The position numbers and the translations under genes were made by a program. Source: an uncultured Bacteroidales bacterium (GTDB lineage: Bacteria; Bacteroidota; Bacteroidia; Bacteroidales; UBA932). Taken from it: DNA of 64,000 nt. The stretch spans positions 31,538 through 95,537 of the forward strand of contig CAJOHK010000007.1 of assembly GCA_905234285.1 (NCBI GenBank). The letters run 5' to 3'. The notes beneath the pieces were generated by a model, which saw only the letters and a program-made list of their open reading frames with translations, was not told the origin of the DNA and made no database searches. Positions within the stretch are counted from its first letter, which is position 1. The number at the start of each line of letters is the position of its first letter. This document shows positions 53,565-62,199 of this stretch, piece after piece.

Positions 53565-55286
53565 ATGAAAAAGTATTCTCTCATTCCTTCCCTGCTGCTT
53601 GTCATGATGGCAGCGTGCACTCAGAAAGAAGAAGTCAGTGTGGTTCCTGCAGAAGACCCCGTCGTAGCCGAGCAGCCTGTTCCTGTTACCTACATCTATG
53701 CGAATGGCACAGAGACCAAAGCCAGCGTAGACGGAACCTCAGGAGCTTTTACCTGGAATACCAAAGACCGCATTGCCGTTTATACCACAGACGGATACAA
53801 ACTGTCCGACGAACTTGCCAGCACCTACAACGGCACCAATTCGGCCACTTTCTCTTTTACAGGAGACCATGCCATCACAGAGGCCAACCGCACAGACCTT
53901 GCCATATTCCCGGCTTCCCTGGTTTTCAACGAAACTTCCCCGGGTGAGTTTGAGGTAAGGACGGCCACTGCCTCCAATCACATGGTCATTACCCTTCCGG
54001 CCAGCTACAAACTGGCGCAGGTACAGGATAATGTAACCCCTACCCCCAAGATTGCCACCAATGCGCCTGACGGTGGTCTTTCCTTTAAGTCTATCTGCGC
54101 ACTGGTCCGTATTACGGTGAACAACATTTCCAAGGACGCCAGCTATCTTAAGGTGACGTTCCCCGGAAAGAAAGTGCAGGGCGAATTTACCCTTACCAAT
54201 GAAATGGTGGGCACCGCCGGTGTGGTAACCAGCAACACCGACGGCACCGACGACACCATTACCATCACCGACCTTGGCATCAGCGCATTCACCTCGGGCC
54301 TGGTGATTAATGTCCCCGTTCCCACGGGGGTAGCCGGCAAGGAGTACACCGACGTAGTTATTGGCGCCTATGACGAGAATGACCACAAGATTCACTCCAT
54401 CTGCACGCCCGTCAAGGCCACAGCCTGGGCCCCCGGCCGCACCGCCGCCCGCAAGGTCACGGCTAATCTGCCGGTGTTCTCAGTAGGTGCCAGCAAAAAG
54501 GCCGTATTTGCACCAGGAAATTTGCGGGCCGTGCTAAGTTCTACTGTCCCTGTATTTGATGATTCAGACGGATCTAGTGTTCCTGGAATTGCATCATCAT
54601 GGCATTTTGCCGCAAATCAGTATACTGCTATCGGCAACACGACAGCAAACACGCTGCAATCACCGGCTGAAAAAGATGTTATCGATTTATTTGCTTGGTT
54701 TGGAGAGTCCATGGCGTCATCATATACTGATGGCAAAGAGTACGGAATATTCCATGTCGCATCAAGTGGCAATGGCGCCAAAACCGGGAGTCAACCAGAA
54801 GCATTGTTGTCAGACTGGGGAAATAACGCTATAGACACTTACGGAGCAGGTACTACTTGGACTACTCCTACAAACGATTATTGGAAATACGTACTTGAAA
54901 CACGTACAGGAGACAAGTATACTAAAGCCCTTATCGGTACAGTAGGCGGACTCATTATAATTCCTGACAATTATACTCATCCTCTAGCCACTGCCTTCAG
55001 CAGTATTAATACAGCTACAGCGAACTACTCAGCAAACACGATCACGCTTGAGAATTGGGAAAAATTAGAAGCGGCCGGGTGTGTTTTTCTCCCCAGCACA
55101 GGGACTCGTAGTTACAATTCCGGCAATGTGATTTCAAATGCCAGTAATGGTTATTATTGGTCAAGTACCTCCAAAGCTTCTGGCGGTCAAGTTTATTACG
55201 TTACCTTCAGTGATTCAAACTATCAAAGGACTGGTCAGAACCGACAATACGGCTGCGCCGTGCGCCTGGTCCGGGACGTGAACTAG
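53565..55286 (+). CDS. Fimbrillin-like lipoprotein with C-terminal Bacteroidales paralogous domain (copy 2)
   Basis: A 573-residue lipoprotein (MKKYSLIPSLLLVMMAAC). N-terminal fimbrillin-like region ~35-310: TKASVDGTSGAFTWNTKDRIAVYTTDGYK, LAIFPASLVFNE, KSICALVRITVNN, YLKVTFPGKKVQGEF and WAPGRTAARKVTANLP. C-terminal domain ~320-573: AVFAPGNLRAV, SSWHFAANQYTAIGNT, IDLFAWFGESM, DYWKYVLETR, GCVFLPSTGTRSYNSG, NGYYWSSTSKASGGQVYYV and CAVRLVRDVN, the FISUMP-like layout. Start set at the ATG 8 bases after GGAGG, an unusually good Shine-Dalgarno for this phylum. The fimbrillin-like half is much closer to copy 1 than is the C-terminal half; base composition drops after about 54530. Confidence 0.75.
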   Translation: MKKYSLIPSLLLVMMAACTQKEEVSVVPAEDPVVAEQPVPVTYIYANGTETKASVDGTSGAFTWNTKDRIAVYTTDGYKLSDELASTYNGTNSATFSFTGDHAITEANRTDLAIFPASLVFNETSPGEFEVRTATASNHMVITLPASYKLAQVQDNVTPTPKIATNAPDGGLSFKSICALVRITVNNISKDASYLKVTFPGKKVQGEFTLTNEMVGTAGVVTSNTDGTDDTITITDLGISAFTSGLVINVPVPTGVAGKEYTDVVIGAYDENDHKIHSICTPVKATAWAPGRTAARKVTANLPVFSVGASKKAVFAPGNLRAVLSSTVPVFDDSDGSSVPGIASSWHFAANQYTAIGNTTANTLQSPAEKDVIDLFAWFGESMASSYTDGKEYGIFHVASSGNGAKTGSQPEALLSDWGNNAIDTYGAGTTWTTPTNDYWKYVLETRTGDKYTKALIGTVGGLIIIPDNYTHPLATAFSSINTATANYSANTITLENWEKLEAAGCVFLPSTGTRSYNSGNVISNASNGYYWSSTSKASGGQVYYVTFSDSNYQRTGQNRQYGCAVRLVRDVN

Positions 55287-55307
55287 TCCCTCCCCCACTT
55301 CCTTATA

Positions 55308-55345
55308 CATCCCCCGCACAACCCCGTACGGGGGATGGTTTTTAA
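55308..55345 (+). terminator. Intrinsic terminator-like hairpin after the fimbrillin-like gene
   Basis: CATCCCCCG (55308-55316) pairs with CGGGGGATG (55329-55337) across a 12-base loop and is followed by GTTTTTA. It may attenuate rather than end transcription, because the next gene begins only 33 bases after the stem with no clear promoter of its own. Confidence 0.6.
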
Positions 55346-55370
55346 ATACAATAACCTTCTGATTTCCAGT

Positions 55371-57584
55371 ATGAAAAACCGCATTCTCTTCGGAAGTGCC
55401 GCAGTGCTCCTCCTGCTTGCCTCCTGCTCGCAGGAGGCGGTCCAGCCCGACCGGCAGGACGGGCGGCAGATGGTGATCACTGCCGGTTGGGAAGATCCCG
55501 CCCCTGAGACCAAGACTTACCTCTCTGGTGGAACTCAAATCCGCTGGTCTACCAACGCACGGGACAAACGCATCTATGTGTTTGATACCAAGGGCGGAAA
55601 AAACACGTTTACCAGCACTTCCGAAACATACGAAGCCACCCGTACATTCACAGGAACTATCACCTCCGGATCCTCGGTGAAATATATCCTCTGGCACGGC
55701 AGTGACACCGACGATTGCGTCCTTACCGAATCTTCCGGCGGAACAGGTACCGAAACCATGACCTCGGGCGGAAGCGCCACCCTGGAAACCAAGGCAGGCC
55801 TGATGCCCCCCGTAAATGCCTTCTCGGGGACCAGTCTAATCCTGCCATCTACGCAAGTGATCTCCAACGGCCATTCCTTCGCCGCCAACGCCAACATCGC
55901 CCTCATGAAAGAAGGCGACCCCTGCCTCAAGAGCGTATTTGGCTACCTCCGGTACCGGATTCCCGTGTCGTCCTATGGCCACGCCGCCATCAAGTCGGTC
56001 ACCGTTTCGGCCGACGAAGACCTGGCCGGGCAAGTGGACATCGACCTGAGCGGGGATGATCCCGTCACGCACATTGTTGCCGACGCGTCGTCCACCATCA
56101 CGGTAAACACCCGCTGGAAGGACACCAGCTACGAGTACGGCCTGTATTATATGGTCATCCCCGCCGGCACCTACCATAATATGAGCATTACCATCACCCC
56201 GTTCTCCGGCGCCGCCGACTCCCAGTCGGCCGCAACCGGCGATCCCTTTACCATATACTGCCGGGGAGAGGTAGTGGTCGAACGCGGGAAATACACCGAT
56301 CTGGGAACGCTTCCCCTTGCAAAGCCCGCCTCTTCCAACCCGGGCTTCAAGTTCGACACCGACTACTTCGAAGAATTCACCGACCCGGAGTCGGGCGTAG
56401 TGTCCTACCGCATCAAGTCGGACGCCTTGGGCTGGGACAACTCCCAGTCGGGCTACTATGTAACCAAGGGAATGACCGACGACGAGCGCTTCATCTATTT
56501 CATGGTATCGGCCAATGAATACCGGCCCGAATACCATGTCCTTGAGCGGGAGGAAGAATCGGCCAAGATCCTGGATCTCGAGACCAGGAAACTCTACACC
56601 TTCTACGCCACCAACGCCTGCTACCCGTACCTGGATCCCGTAGAAGACAAAATCTACTACTGCATCAGGAACGAAGCCAAGAACGCCGCCAAGTTCTACA
56701 TGAGGGACCTGAAGAACGCCCCCGACGTAGCGGTGCCGCTGGCCGATTTCCCCCAGCAACTGGTTCCCGCCGGCGCAACCCGGCCCATCCGCAGAGTCTG
56801 TTCCCACATCACCCTTACCCAGGACAAGCGGAAAGTATTCCTGGACGCCTGGGTGATGGACACCTTCTACCAGGGTCTTCTGGACCTGTATACCGGGGAG
56901 TGGACCGAATGGGACCACAACGTGAACGAGTGCCATCTCACACACGCCGAGTTCAACCCCACCCGGGACGATGAAGTGCTGTTAGCCATGGACAGCTGGA
57001 CAGATATGCAGGAAGTGAAGCATAAGATGTCCGATATCGGTTACGCCAACGACGGTGAATTCAATGGCCAGGGCACTTATATGCGTATGCAGATTATGCG
57101 CCCCGACGGAAGCCGGACCATCATCCGTCCCAGCAACCAGAATTATGCCTCACACGAGGGCTGGCATCCGGACGGAGATCATGTGTACTGGTGTGCCAAC
57201 AACGGCTTCCATATCCGGAGTGTCCGCAATCCTTCCGAGTATGAGTTCGCCGTCGTAGAAAAAGCCAGCCACTGCAACTTCTCGTTAAACAAAAACTACG
57301 TGGTCCACGATGACAACCGCAACTGGGGCTCCTACTCCGGCAGTTTCAGAGGCTGCCAGTGGAGAGTGTGGTTCACCAACCGGGAAACCGGCAAACATGT
57401 AGCCATCTATTCGGGGCTCAAGCCCATCGCCCCGGACGAGGAGCATGAATCCCGCATTCATCCCGATCCCCACCCCCATTTCGTGGCCGGGGACAAGTAC
57501 GTCGTTTGCACGGCTGCCGGTGACGACGGCAACGTCCACTGGAGCATTACGCCCGTAGATCAGTTAATCACCTTAACCCTCTAA
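55371..57584 (+). CDS. Anchored effector 1: fimbrillin-like domain fused to PL22-like beta-propeller
   Basis: A 737-residue lipoprotein (MKNRILFGSAAVLLLLASC). Residues ~30-320 are a fimbrillin-like module shared with the proteins at 57590 and 60602: YVFDTKGGKNTFTSTS, TRTFTGTITSG, NANIALMKEGD, KSVFGYLRYRIP, AGTYHNMSITITPFS and RGKYTDLGTLP. Residues ~325-737 match the stand-alone PL22-like protein at 45706: TDPESGVVSYRIKSD, MTDDERFIYFMV, CSHITLTQDKRKVFLDAW, LTHAEFNPTRDDEVLLAMDSW, ASHEGWHPDGDHVYWCAN, ASHCNFSLNK, RIHPDPHPHFVAGDK and ITPVDQLITL. The lipoprotein anchor plus propeller suggests display of a pectin-fragment lyase or binder outside the cytoplasm. Start at 55371 rather than 55335, which lies in the terminator. 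Confidence 0.75.
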   Translation: MKNRILFGSAAVLLLLASCSQEAVQPDRQDGRQMVITAGWEDPAPETKTYLSGGTQIRWSTNARDKRIYVFDTKGGKNTFTSTSETYEATRTFTGTITSGSSVKYILWHGSDTDDCVLTESSGGTGTETMTSGGSATLETKAGLMPPVNAFSGTSLILPSTQVISNGHSFAANANIALMKEGDPCLKSVFGYLRYRIPVSSYGHAAIKSVTVSADEDLAGQVDIDLSGDDPVTHIVADASSTITVNTRWKDTSYEYGLYYMVIPAGTYHNMSITITPFSGAADSQSAATGDPFTIYCRGEVVVERGKYTDLGTLPLAKPASSNPGFKFDTDYFEEFTDPESGVVSYRIKSDALGWDNSQSGYYVTKGMTDDERFIYFMVSANEYRPEYHVLEREEESAKILDLETRKLYTFYATNACYPYLDPVEDKIYYCIRNEAKNAAKFYMRDLKNAPDVAVPLADFPQQLVPAGATRPIRRVCSHITLTQDKRKVFLDAWVMDTFYQGLLDLYTGEWTEWDHNVNECHLTHAEFNPTRDDEVLLAMDSWTDMQEVKHKMSDIGYANDGEFNGQGTYMRMQIMRPDGSRTIIRPSNQNYASHEGWHPDGDHVYWCANNGFHIRSVRNPSEYEFAVVEKASHCNFSLNKNYVVHDDNRNWGSYSGSFRGCQWRVWFTNRETGKHVAIYSGLKPIAPDEEHESRIHPDPHPHFVAGDKYVVCTAAGDDGNVHWSITPVDQLITLTL

Positions 57585-57589
57585 GCGCT

Positions 57590-60451
57590 ATGAGAAGATA
57601 CTTGATATCGGGGGTCATCCTAGCTTGTGTTGCCGCAGCCGCCTGCCAAAGGGAGGAGGTGTCGCCTGACTCCGACGGACAGGACAAGCAGATTTCCATT
57701 ACCGCCGGTTTCGAAAGCCGGCTTCCTCTGGATACCAAAACCCACATTGACGGCACCAAGATTTACTGGGGCAGCGGAGACAACGCCGTGTATGTCTTTG
57801 ACAGCAAGAACGGGAAGAACCGCTTTACCAGTTCAGAAAGCGGATCGGCCCTGACCCGGACCTTTACCGGCAGCATCACATCCGGATCCGAAGTAGACTA
57901 TGTCCTCTGGACGGGGAAATCATCGTCCGAGACCGATAACAGCTCTTTGGCCAGGGACCAGCGGGGCTTCGGGCATCAGGACGTTGACGCCGGCAACGAC
58001 GGAAGCGTGGTAGACTGGGACTATACCAAAGGTATTTCCCTCACCCGTGACATTTTTGGCGGGAATACGCTCGTCGTGATGAATCCCCAGGAGCCCGATC
58101 AGTCCGGCAGTTTCGCCTCCAAAGCCAACATCGCCATCATGAAAAAGGGCGATTCGGTCTTCAAAAGCGTTTTCGGATACATCCGTTTTACCGTTCCCTC
58201 CGGCATCAGTTCGGTCGAGTTTAAAGCCAACGAATACCTTTGCGGCCGCATCCAGATTGATTACACCGAAAGCGAGCCCGCGGTTGCCATTGCTGCCAAC
58301 GGTAGCAAGAGCCTCACTGTGAATGTCCCAGAAGCCGGAACATTCTATGCAGTCCTGCCTCCGGGCACATATACCAGTCTCAAAATTGTGGTTACACCAT
58401 CGGCCGGAGAGCCGTTCGAACTCTCCAGCGTAAAACCTGTTGTCATCCGTCGTGGAAAATTCTCCGACTGCGGCGTGCTTCCGGATACAAAACCCAGTGT
58501 CTTCGGCACCAAGGTGCAGATGATTCCCGAAGGAACCAGCGTTTCCGGCCTGTGCATAGACAACGACCATCACGTGCTTTACGCAGGTTCGTCGGGGCAG
58601 ATTCTTGCCTATGACATTACCTCTCCCCTGTCGCCGGTTCTTATGGGCAGCACACCCATCATGGGAAACCTCAGGCAGATGGCTGCCTACAATGGAAAGC
58701 TATATGTCACCGCCCGAGAAAGCGGAACCTGGATCTTTGACGTTTCCTCGCCCTTCTCCCCCGTTTTTCTCAGGCGCTACGACTCCGTGGAACTGGCGAC
58801 CGGCCTGGATGTGGCTGGTAACTGCATGTTCATCGGCCAGCGCCAGAACGGCGTAGAGTTCGTGGATATTTCCACCCCGTCCTCGCCCCAACACATCCGG
58901 CTCATTGACACAAGTGAATCTCAGAGCGTTTTTTACCGGGACGGCTATCTGTATTCCGGAGAATGGTCCGGAGAGATTACCATCTTCGACGCCCACGACA
59001 TGGGTAATATCCAAAAACTCAAGACCATCAACCTGCAGGGCCAGGGCGACGGCCTATGGATTGCCGGGAACCGGCTATATGCCTCTACCGGTCACCACCA
59101 CAAGCATGAGACGCCCAAAACTGTGGACGGCGACGGTCACGGCGTGGAGATTTTTGACATCAGCGATCCGGAGAATCCCGTTTTCATCTCCCGTACCGAG
59201 TTTGACATTTTCTATAAATCCGGTGCCGACTGGTGGCTGGTGCGCCCCTCCGGAGATGGGAAAACGCTCTTCTGCGGAGACGTATACAACGGGTTATACG
59301 TCGTGGATATCACCGATGAAGTTCACCCAGTGATCTTAGACCGCTATACGCTCAGCACAGACAGTTCGGTTAATTCCGTAGCACTGGGGGCGGGGGTGGT
59401 ATATATGGCCACGTCCAAAGACGGTCTTGTAGCCCTTCGATGCCCCAGGGCCCTTCCAAGCCCGAGAGAGCGCGGGACTTTGCCGGCCAACGCTTCGGCC
59501 CGATACGACTATGCCACTTCCAGCTCCCGCTTTGTGGCCTGGAAGCCTGCCGGGCGGGGATCTGTCCACAGCGTGGCCAGTTGGGGCGACGCCCTGTTCG
59601 TGGGCTGCGGCGATGCCGGGCTTTCAGTTGTAAAGGTAACCCGGGACGGGAGTTCCGTAACTGCCACCACCTATGCCACGGTTGACATTCCATTTGCCGG
59701 CGGTGTGGCGGTTCGCGGAAACCGGCTCTACGTTTCTCAGGGCGAATTAGGGATTGGCGTGTACAACATTGCGGCCGGTCCCAGCCTCACACGTGTAGCC
59801 ACCGTCAAGAGTGATATCTCTCCTGACGAGAAGAAAAGGTACAGCTGTTGGGTGAGCGCACCCAACGACAAATATGTCGTGAACGGATCCCGATTCTCCG
59901 GATTCCAGTTCCTTGCCGTGGGCGGAACGCAGGAAAACCCTGCTTTCACTTTCCGGAGAGAGAAGAGCAAGAACATCAATTATAACAAATACATTTCGGA
60001 AGAAGTCTGCGGCAGCGATCTTCTCCCCTATGCCACCCGTGACGGACTGTTCTGGATGAATCTGTCTTCTTCTTCCTCCGTTCCCGATGCCAGTATTATC
60101 TCGGGCATCAAGAGCAGCATTCCCTGTGGTGTCACCCACTTCAGCGGCGGAAGCGCCCTCATCACCGACAACAAGGGACACCTGTTCCAGGTAGAGAGCG
60201 GCGCCTCTACTGTTTACCAGACCGCCACGGTTTCTACAGACATCGTCGGCATTCCCCGCTGGGACGGCGAGAATGGAGTCATGCTCACCAATCTGCTGGG
60301 CAGAAGCATCACAAAACTGGACCTGACGAGTTTTGCATCTCCGCTGGTGAGCTATACCGAGAGTACTGCCGGCAATCCTGAACCGGGCATTTTCGTCGAC
60401 GGGAAAGCGCTGATTCCCTGCGGTTATCAAGGACTGTTAATCGAGAAGTAG
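57590..60451 (+). CDS. Anchored effector 2: fimbrillin-like domain fused to LVIVD beta-propeller
   Basis: A 953-residue lipoprotein (MRRYLISGVILACVAAAAC). Residues ~25-300 are the shared module: YVFDSKNGKNRFTSSES, TRTFTGSITSG, KANIAIMKKGD, KSVFGYIRFTVPSG, AVLPPGTYTSLKIVVTP and RRGKFSDCGVLP. From ~304 to the end it matches the free LVIVD proteins at 47249 and 32013: ILAYDITSPLSPVLMG, ATGLDVAGN, YSGEWSGE, STGHHHKHETPKTVDGDGHGVEIFD, DWWLVRPSGDGKT and PCGYQGLLIEK. One segment of the N-terminal module (about residues 118-150) is acidic and unlike its relatives. It starts 5 bases after the preceding stop, and its own TAG is one base before the peptide gene at 60453. Confidence 0.75.
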   Translation: MRRYLISGVILACVAAAACQREEVSPDSDGQDKQISITAGFESRLPLDTKTHIDGTKIYWGSGDNAVYVFDSKNGKNRFTSSESGSALTRTFTGSITSGSEVDYVLWTGKSSSETDNSSLARDQRGFGHQDVDAGNDGSVVDWDYTKGISLTRDIFGGNTLVVMNPQEPDQSGSFASKANIAIMKKGDSVFKSVFGYIRFTVPSGISSVEFKANEYLCGRIQIDYTESEPAVAIAANGSKSLTVNVPEAGTFYAVLPPGTYTSLKIVVTPSAGEPFELSSVKPVVIRRGKFSDCGVLPDTKPSVFGTKVQMIPEGTSVSGLCIDNDHHVLYAGSSGQILAYDITSPLSPVLMGSTPIMGNLRQMAAYNGKLYVTARESGTWIFDVSSPFSPVFLRRYDSVELATGLDVAGNCMFIGQRQNGVEFVDISTPSSPQHIRLIDTSESQSVFYRDGYLYSGEWSGEITIFDAHDMGNIQKLKTINLQGQGDGLWIAGNRLYASTGHHHKHETPKTVDGDGHGVEIFDISDPENPVFISRTEFDIFYKSGADWWLVRPSGDGKTLFCGDVYNGLYVVDITDEVHPVILDRYTLSTDSSVNSVALGAGVVYMATSKDGLVALRCPRALPSPRERGTLPANASARYDYATSSSRFVAWKPAGRGSVHSVASWGDALFVGCGDAGLSVVKVTRDGSSVTATTYATVDIPFAGGVAVRGNRLYVSQGELGIGVYNIAAGPSLTRVATVKSDISPDEKKRYSCWVSAPNDKYVVNGSRFSGFQFLAVGGTQENPAFTFRREKSKNINYNKYISEEVCGSDLLPYATRDGLFWMNLSSSSSVPDASIISGIKSSIPCGVTHFSGGSALITDNKGHLFQVESGASTVYQTATVSTDIVGIPRWDGENGVMLTNLLGRSITKLDLTSFASPLVSYTESTAGNPEPGIFVDGKALIPCGYQGLLIEK

Positions 60452-60452
60452 T

Positions 60453-60584
60453 ATGGAATACAAGATAGAATATATTTCCCCTATGGCCCAAACGCTGGAC
60501 CTTATCCCCGCAGGTCTTGTATGCAGTTCTCCTCTTGGAAACGAAGATATCGGTTCCGGAGACATGATTGAGTGGACCGTCTGA
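60453..60584 (+). CDS. Small peptide 3 of the P-x13-C-x-S family
   Basis: A 43-residue open frame beginning MEYKIEYISPMAQTLDL. Pro-10 is followed by 13 residues and Cys in AGLVCSSP, and it ends MIEWTV. The layout matches the peptides at 49364 and 53447. It lies between two anchored-effector genes, one base after the LVIVD fusion stop and 17 bases before the CE12 fusion. No export signal is visible. Function unknown. Confidence 0.6.
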   Translation: MEYKIEYISPMAQTLDLIPAGLVCSSPLGNEDIGSGDMIEWTV

Positions 60585-60601
60585 TAATAAAGGATAATAT
60601 G

Positions 60602-62191
60602 ATGAAAACAAGATACGTTCTTATAGTTGCCGCCCTGCTGGCCGCTGTATCATGCAGCAAGAATCTGCATGAAGAACCGCACTCGCTCACTGTAAAGGCG
60701 GGATTTGAAGGAGGCACCCAACTGGATAGCAAAACCTACGTAAAAGATGCCAACGCAGGCACCATCTGGTGGGGCGATACCAATCTGGACCGGATTCTGT
60801 ACGTATTTGACGAATCAGACAACAAGTATTCCTTTACCAGCACCTCCACCTCTGCCGAAGCCGTGCGCAGCTTTACCTGCGAGACCTGGGGCGGGGGCGA
60901 CTGGAAACTGGCCGCCTGGACCGGTATGCTGGAGGCCAATGACCATTGTACGCTAAGCGGATCCGTCATCTCGGGATCGTCCCTGAAGGTCATGAACCCG
61001 CAGAAGGTGAACAACTCCAGGTCTTTCGACAACCGGGCCAATATCGCCATAATGAAACCCGGAGACGGTGTGCTCAAGAGTGTTTTCGGGTACCTTCGTT
61101 TCACTCTCCCCTCCTATGCCATTCCCAATGAAACCCGCATTTCGGCCATTAAGTCTGTGGTGTTTTCAGCCGACGAGAACATGGTGGGTAATATCTCCAT
61201 CGACTGCTCCGGCACCGACCCTGTGGCCACAATTGTGTCCAACGGGTCCAATGAACTTACGCTGAATGCAAGGTGGAAAGACGCCGGCCCCACCGGCTAC
61301 GAAGCCGGCGTGATTTATATGGTCCTGCCCCCGGGCACCTATCACAATGCCTCTCTCACCATTACGCCGTTCTCTGAGGACCCCACCTCAAAAACAGCGG
61401 CAACTGGGACGCCTTTTACCGTGAACTTCGTGGGGGATGTGGTTATCCAGCGCGCAAAGTATGCCGACTGCGGAACCCTTCCTTCCGAAGAGGGTGAAGA
61501 CGGCCTTGTGGCAAACGGAGACGGATATGTATGGGAGGCCCTTGCCTGCACAGTTTTCCTTACCGGCGATTCCACCTGTGCTCCTTCTGAATCACTCCGG
61601 CCCAAATGGGGCTGGGGCGAGAAATTCGGGCAATACCTGTGTGACGGCATTACGCTTCAGAACAAAGCCGTGGGCGGCAAGAGTACCAAAACATATATCT
61701 CCGGCGGCCAATGGACAAAAGTGCTGAATAACCTGGATGCGGGAGACGTGGTGCTCATCCAGTTCGGCCACAACGACGAGAACCAGACGGCTGCTGATGA
61801 ACGTGGTACCACCCCCGAGGAATTCTACACGAATCTGTGTGGATTCATTGCAGATGTAAGGGATCATGACGCGGTGCCGGTAATCCTTACTTCCCTTTGC
61901 CGCAGGTCCTTCACAAACGGAGTGGTGGACCACACGCACGGGGACTACCTCACCAAGGCCAAGCAGGCAGCTTCTGACCACGGTGTGGTGATGTTGGACA
62001 TAGAGCAGCTCTCTTACGACTGGCTCACTGCTTTGGGAGAAGAAGACTCCATTCCCCGTTACATGGTATCGGTGGATCCCTATACCGACAACACCCATCT
62101 CACAGAGACGGGTGCTGAAGAAGTTGCGCAGATGGTTGCTGATGCACTGAAAGCGTGCTCAGACCCTTATCTGAGGAGTCTGGTTCTATAG
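60602..62191 (+). CDS. Anchored effector 3: fimbrillin-like domain fused to CE12 acetylesterase
   Basis: A 529-residue lipoprotein (MKTRYVLIVAALLAAVSC); an extra Met codon lies at 60599. Residues ~20-300 are the shared module: YVFDESDNKYSFTSTS, RSFTCE, NIAIMKPGDGVLKSVFGYLRFTLP, VLPPGTYHNASLTITPFS and AKYADCGTLP. Residues ~315-529 form a complete CE12 SGNH esterase: FLTGDSTCAP, VGGKSTKTYI, IQFGHNDENQTA and DNTHLTETG. It is close to the lipoproteins at 34071 and 34830. It should remove acetyl groups from rhamnogalacturonan at the cell surface or periplasm. Last gene of the operon; its stop is 8 bases from the convergent gene at 62200. Confidence 0.82.
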   Translation: MKTRYVLIVAALLAAVSCSKNLHEEPHSLTVKAGFEGGTQLDSKTYVKDANAGTIWWGDTNLDRILYVFDESDNKYSFTSTSTSAEAVRSFTCETWGGGDWKLAAWTGMLEANDHCTLSGSVISGSSLKVMNPQKVNNSRSFDNRANIAIMKPGDGVLKSVFGYLRFTLPSYAIPNETRISAIKSVVFSADENMVGNISIDCSGTDPVATIVSNGSNELTLNARWKDAGPTGYEAGVIYMVLPPGTYHNASLTITPFSEDPTSKTAATGTPFTVNFVGDVVIQRAKYADCGTLPSEEGEDGLVANGDGYVWEALACTVFLTGDSTCAPSESLRPKWGWGEKFGQYLCDGITLQNKAVGGKSTKTYISGGQWTKVLNNLDAGDVVLIQFGHNDENQTAADERGTTPEEFYTNLCGFIADVRDHDAVPVILTSLCRRSFTNGVVDHTHGDYLTKAKQAASDHGVVMLDIEQLSYDWLTALGEEDSIPRYMVSVDPYTDNTHLTETGAEEVAQMVADALKACSDPYLRSLVL

Positions 62192-62199
62192 AGAAAAGC

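Noticed and set aside
57930..58030. Possible compensated frameshift in the N-terminal module of the LVIVD fusion
   Set aside because: This acidic segment is unlike its paralogues, but reading the other frames gives a stop or no better match, so I treat it as real divergence.
49364..60584. Small Cys-containing peptides as a modified-peptide (RiPP) cluster
   Set aside because: No radical SAM, YcaO, lanthionine or dedicated peptidase/transporter gene is adjacent; the idea stays open only as a weak alternative.
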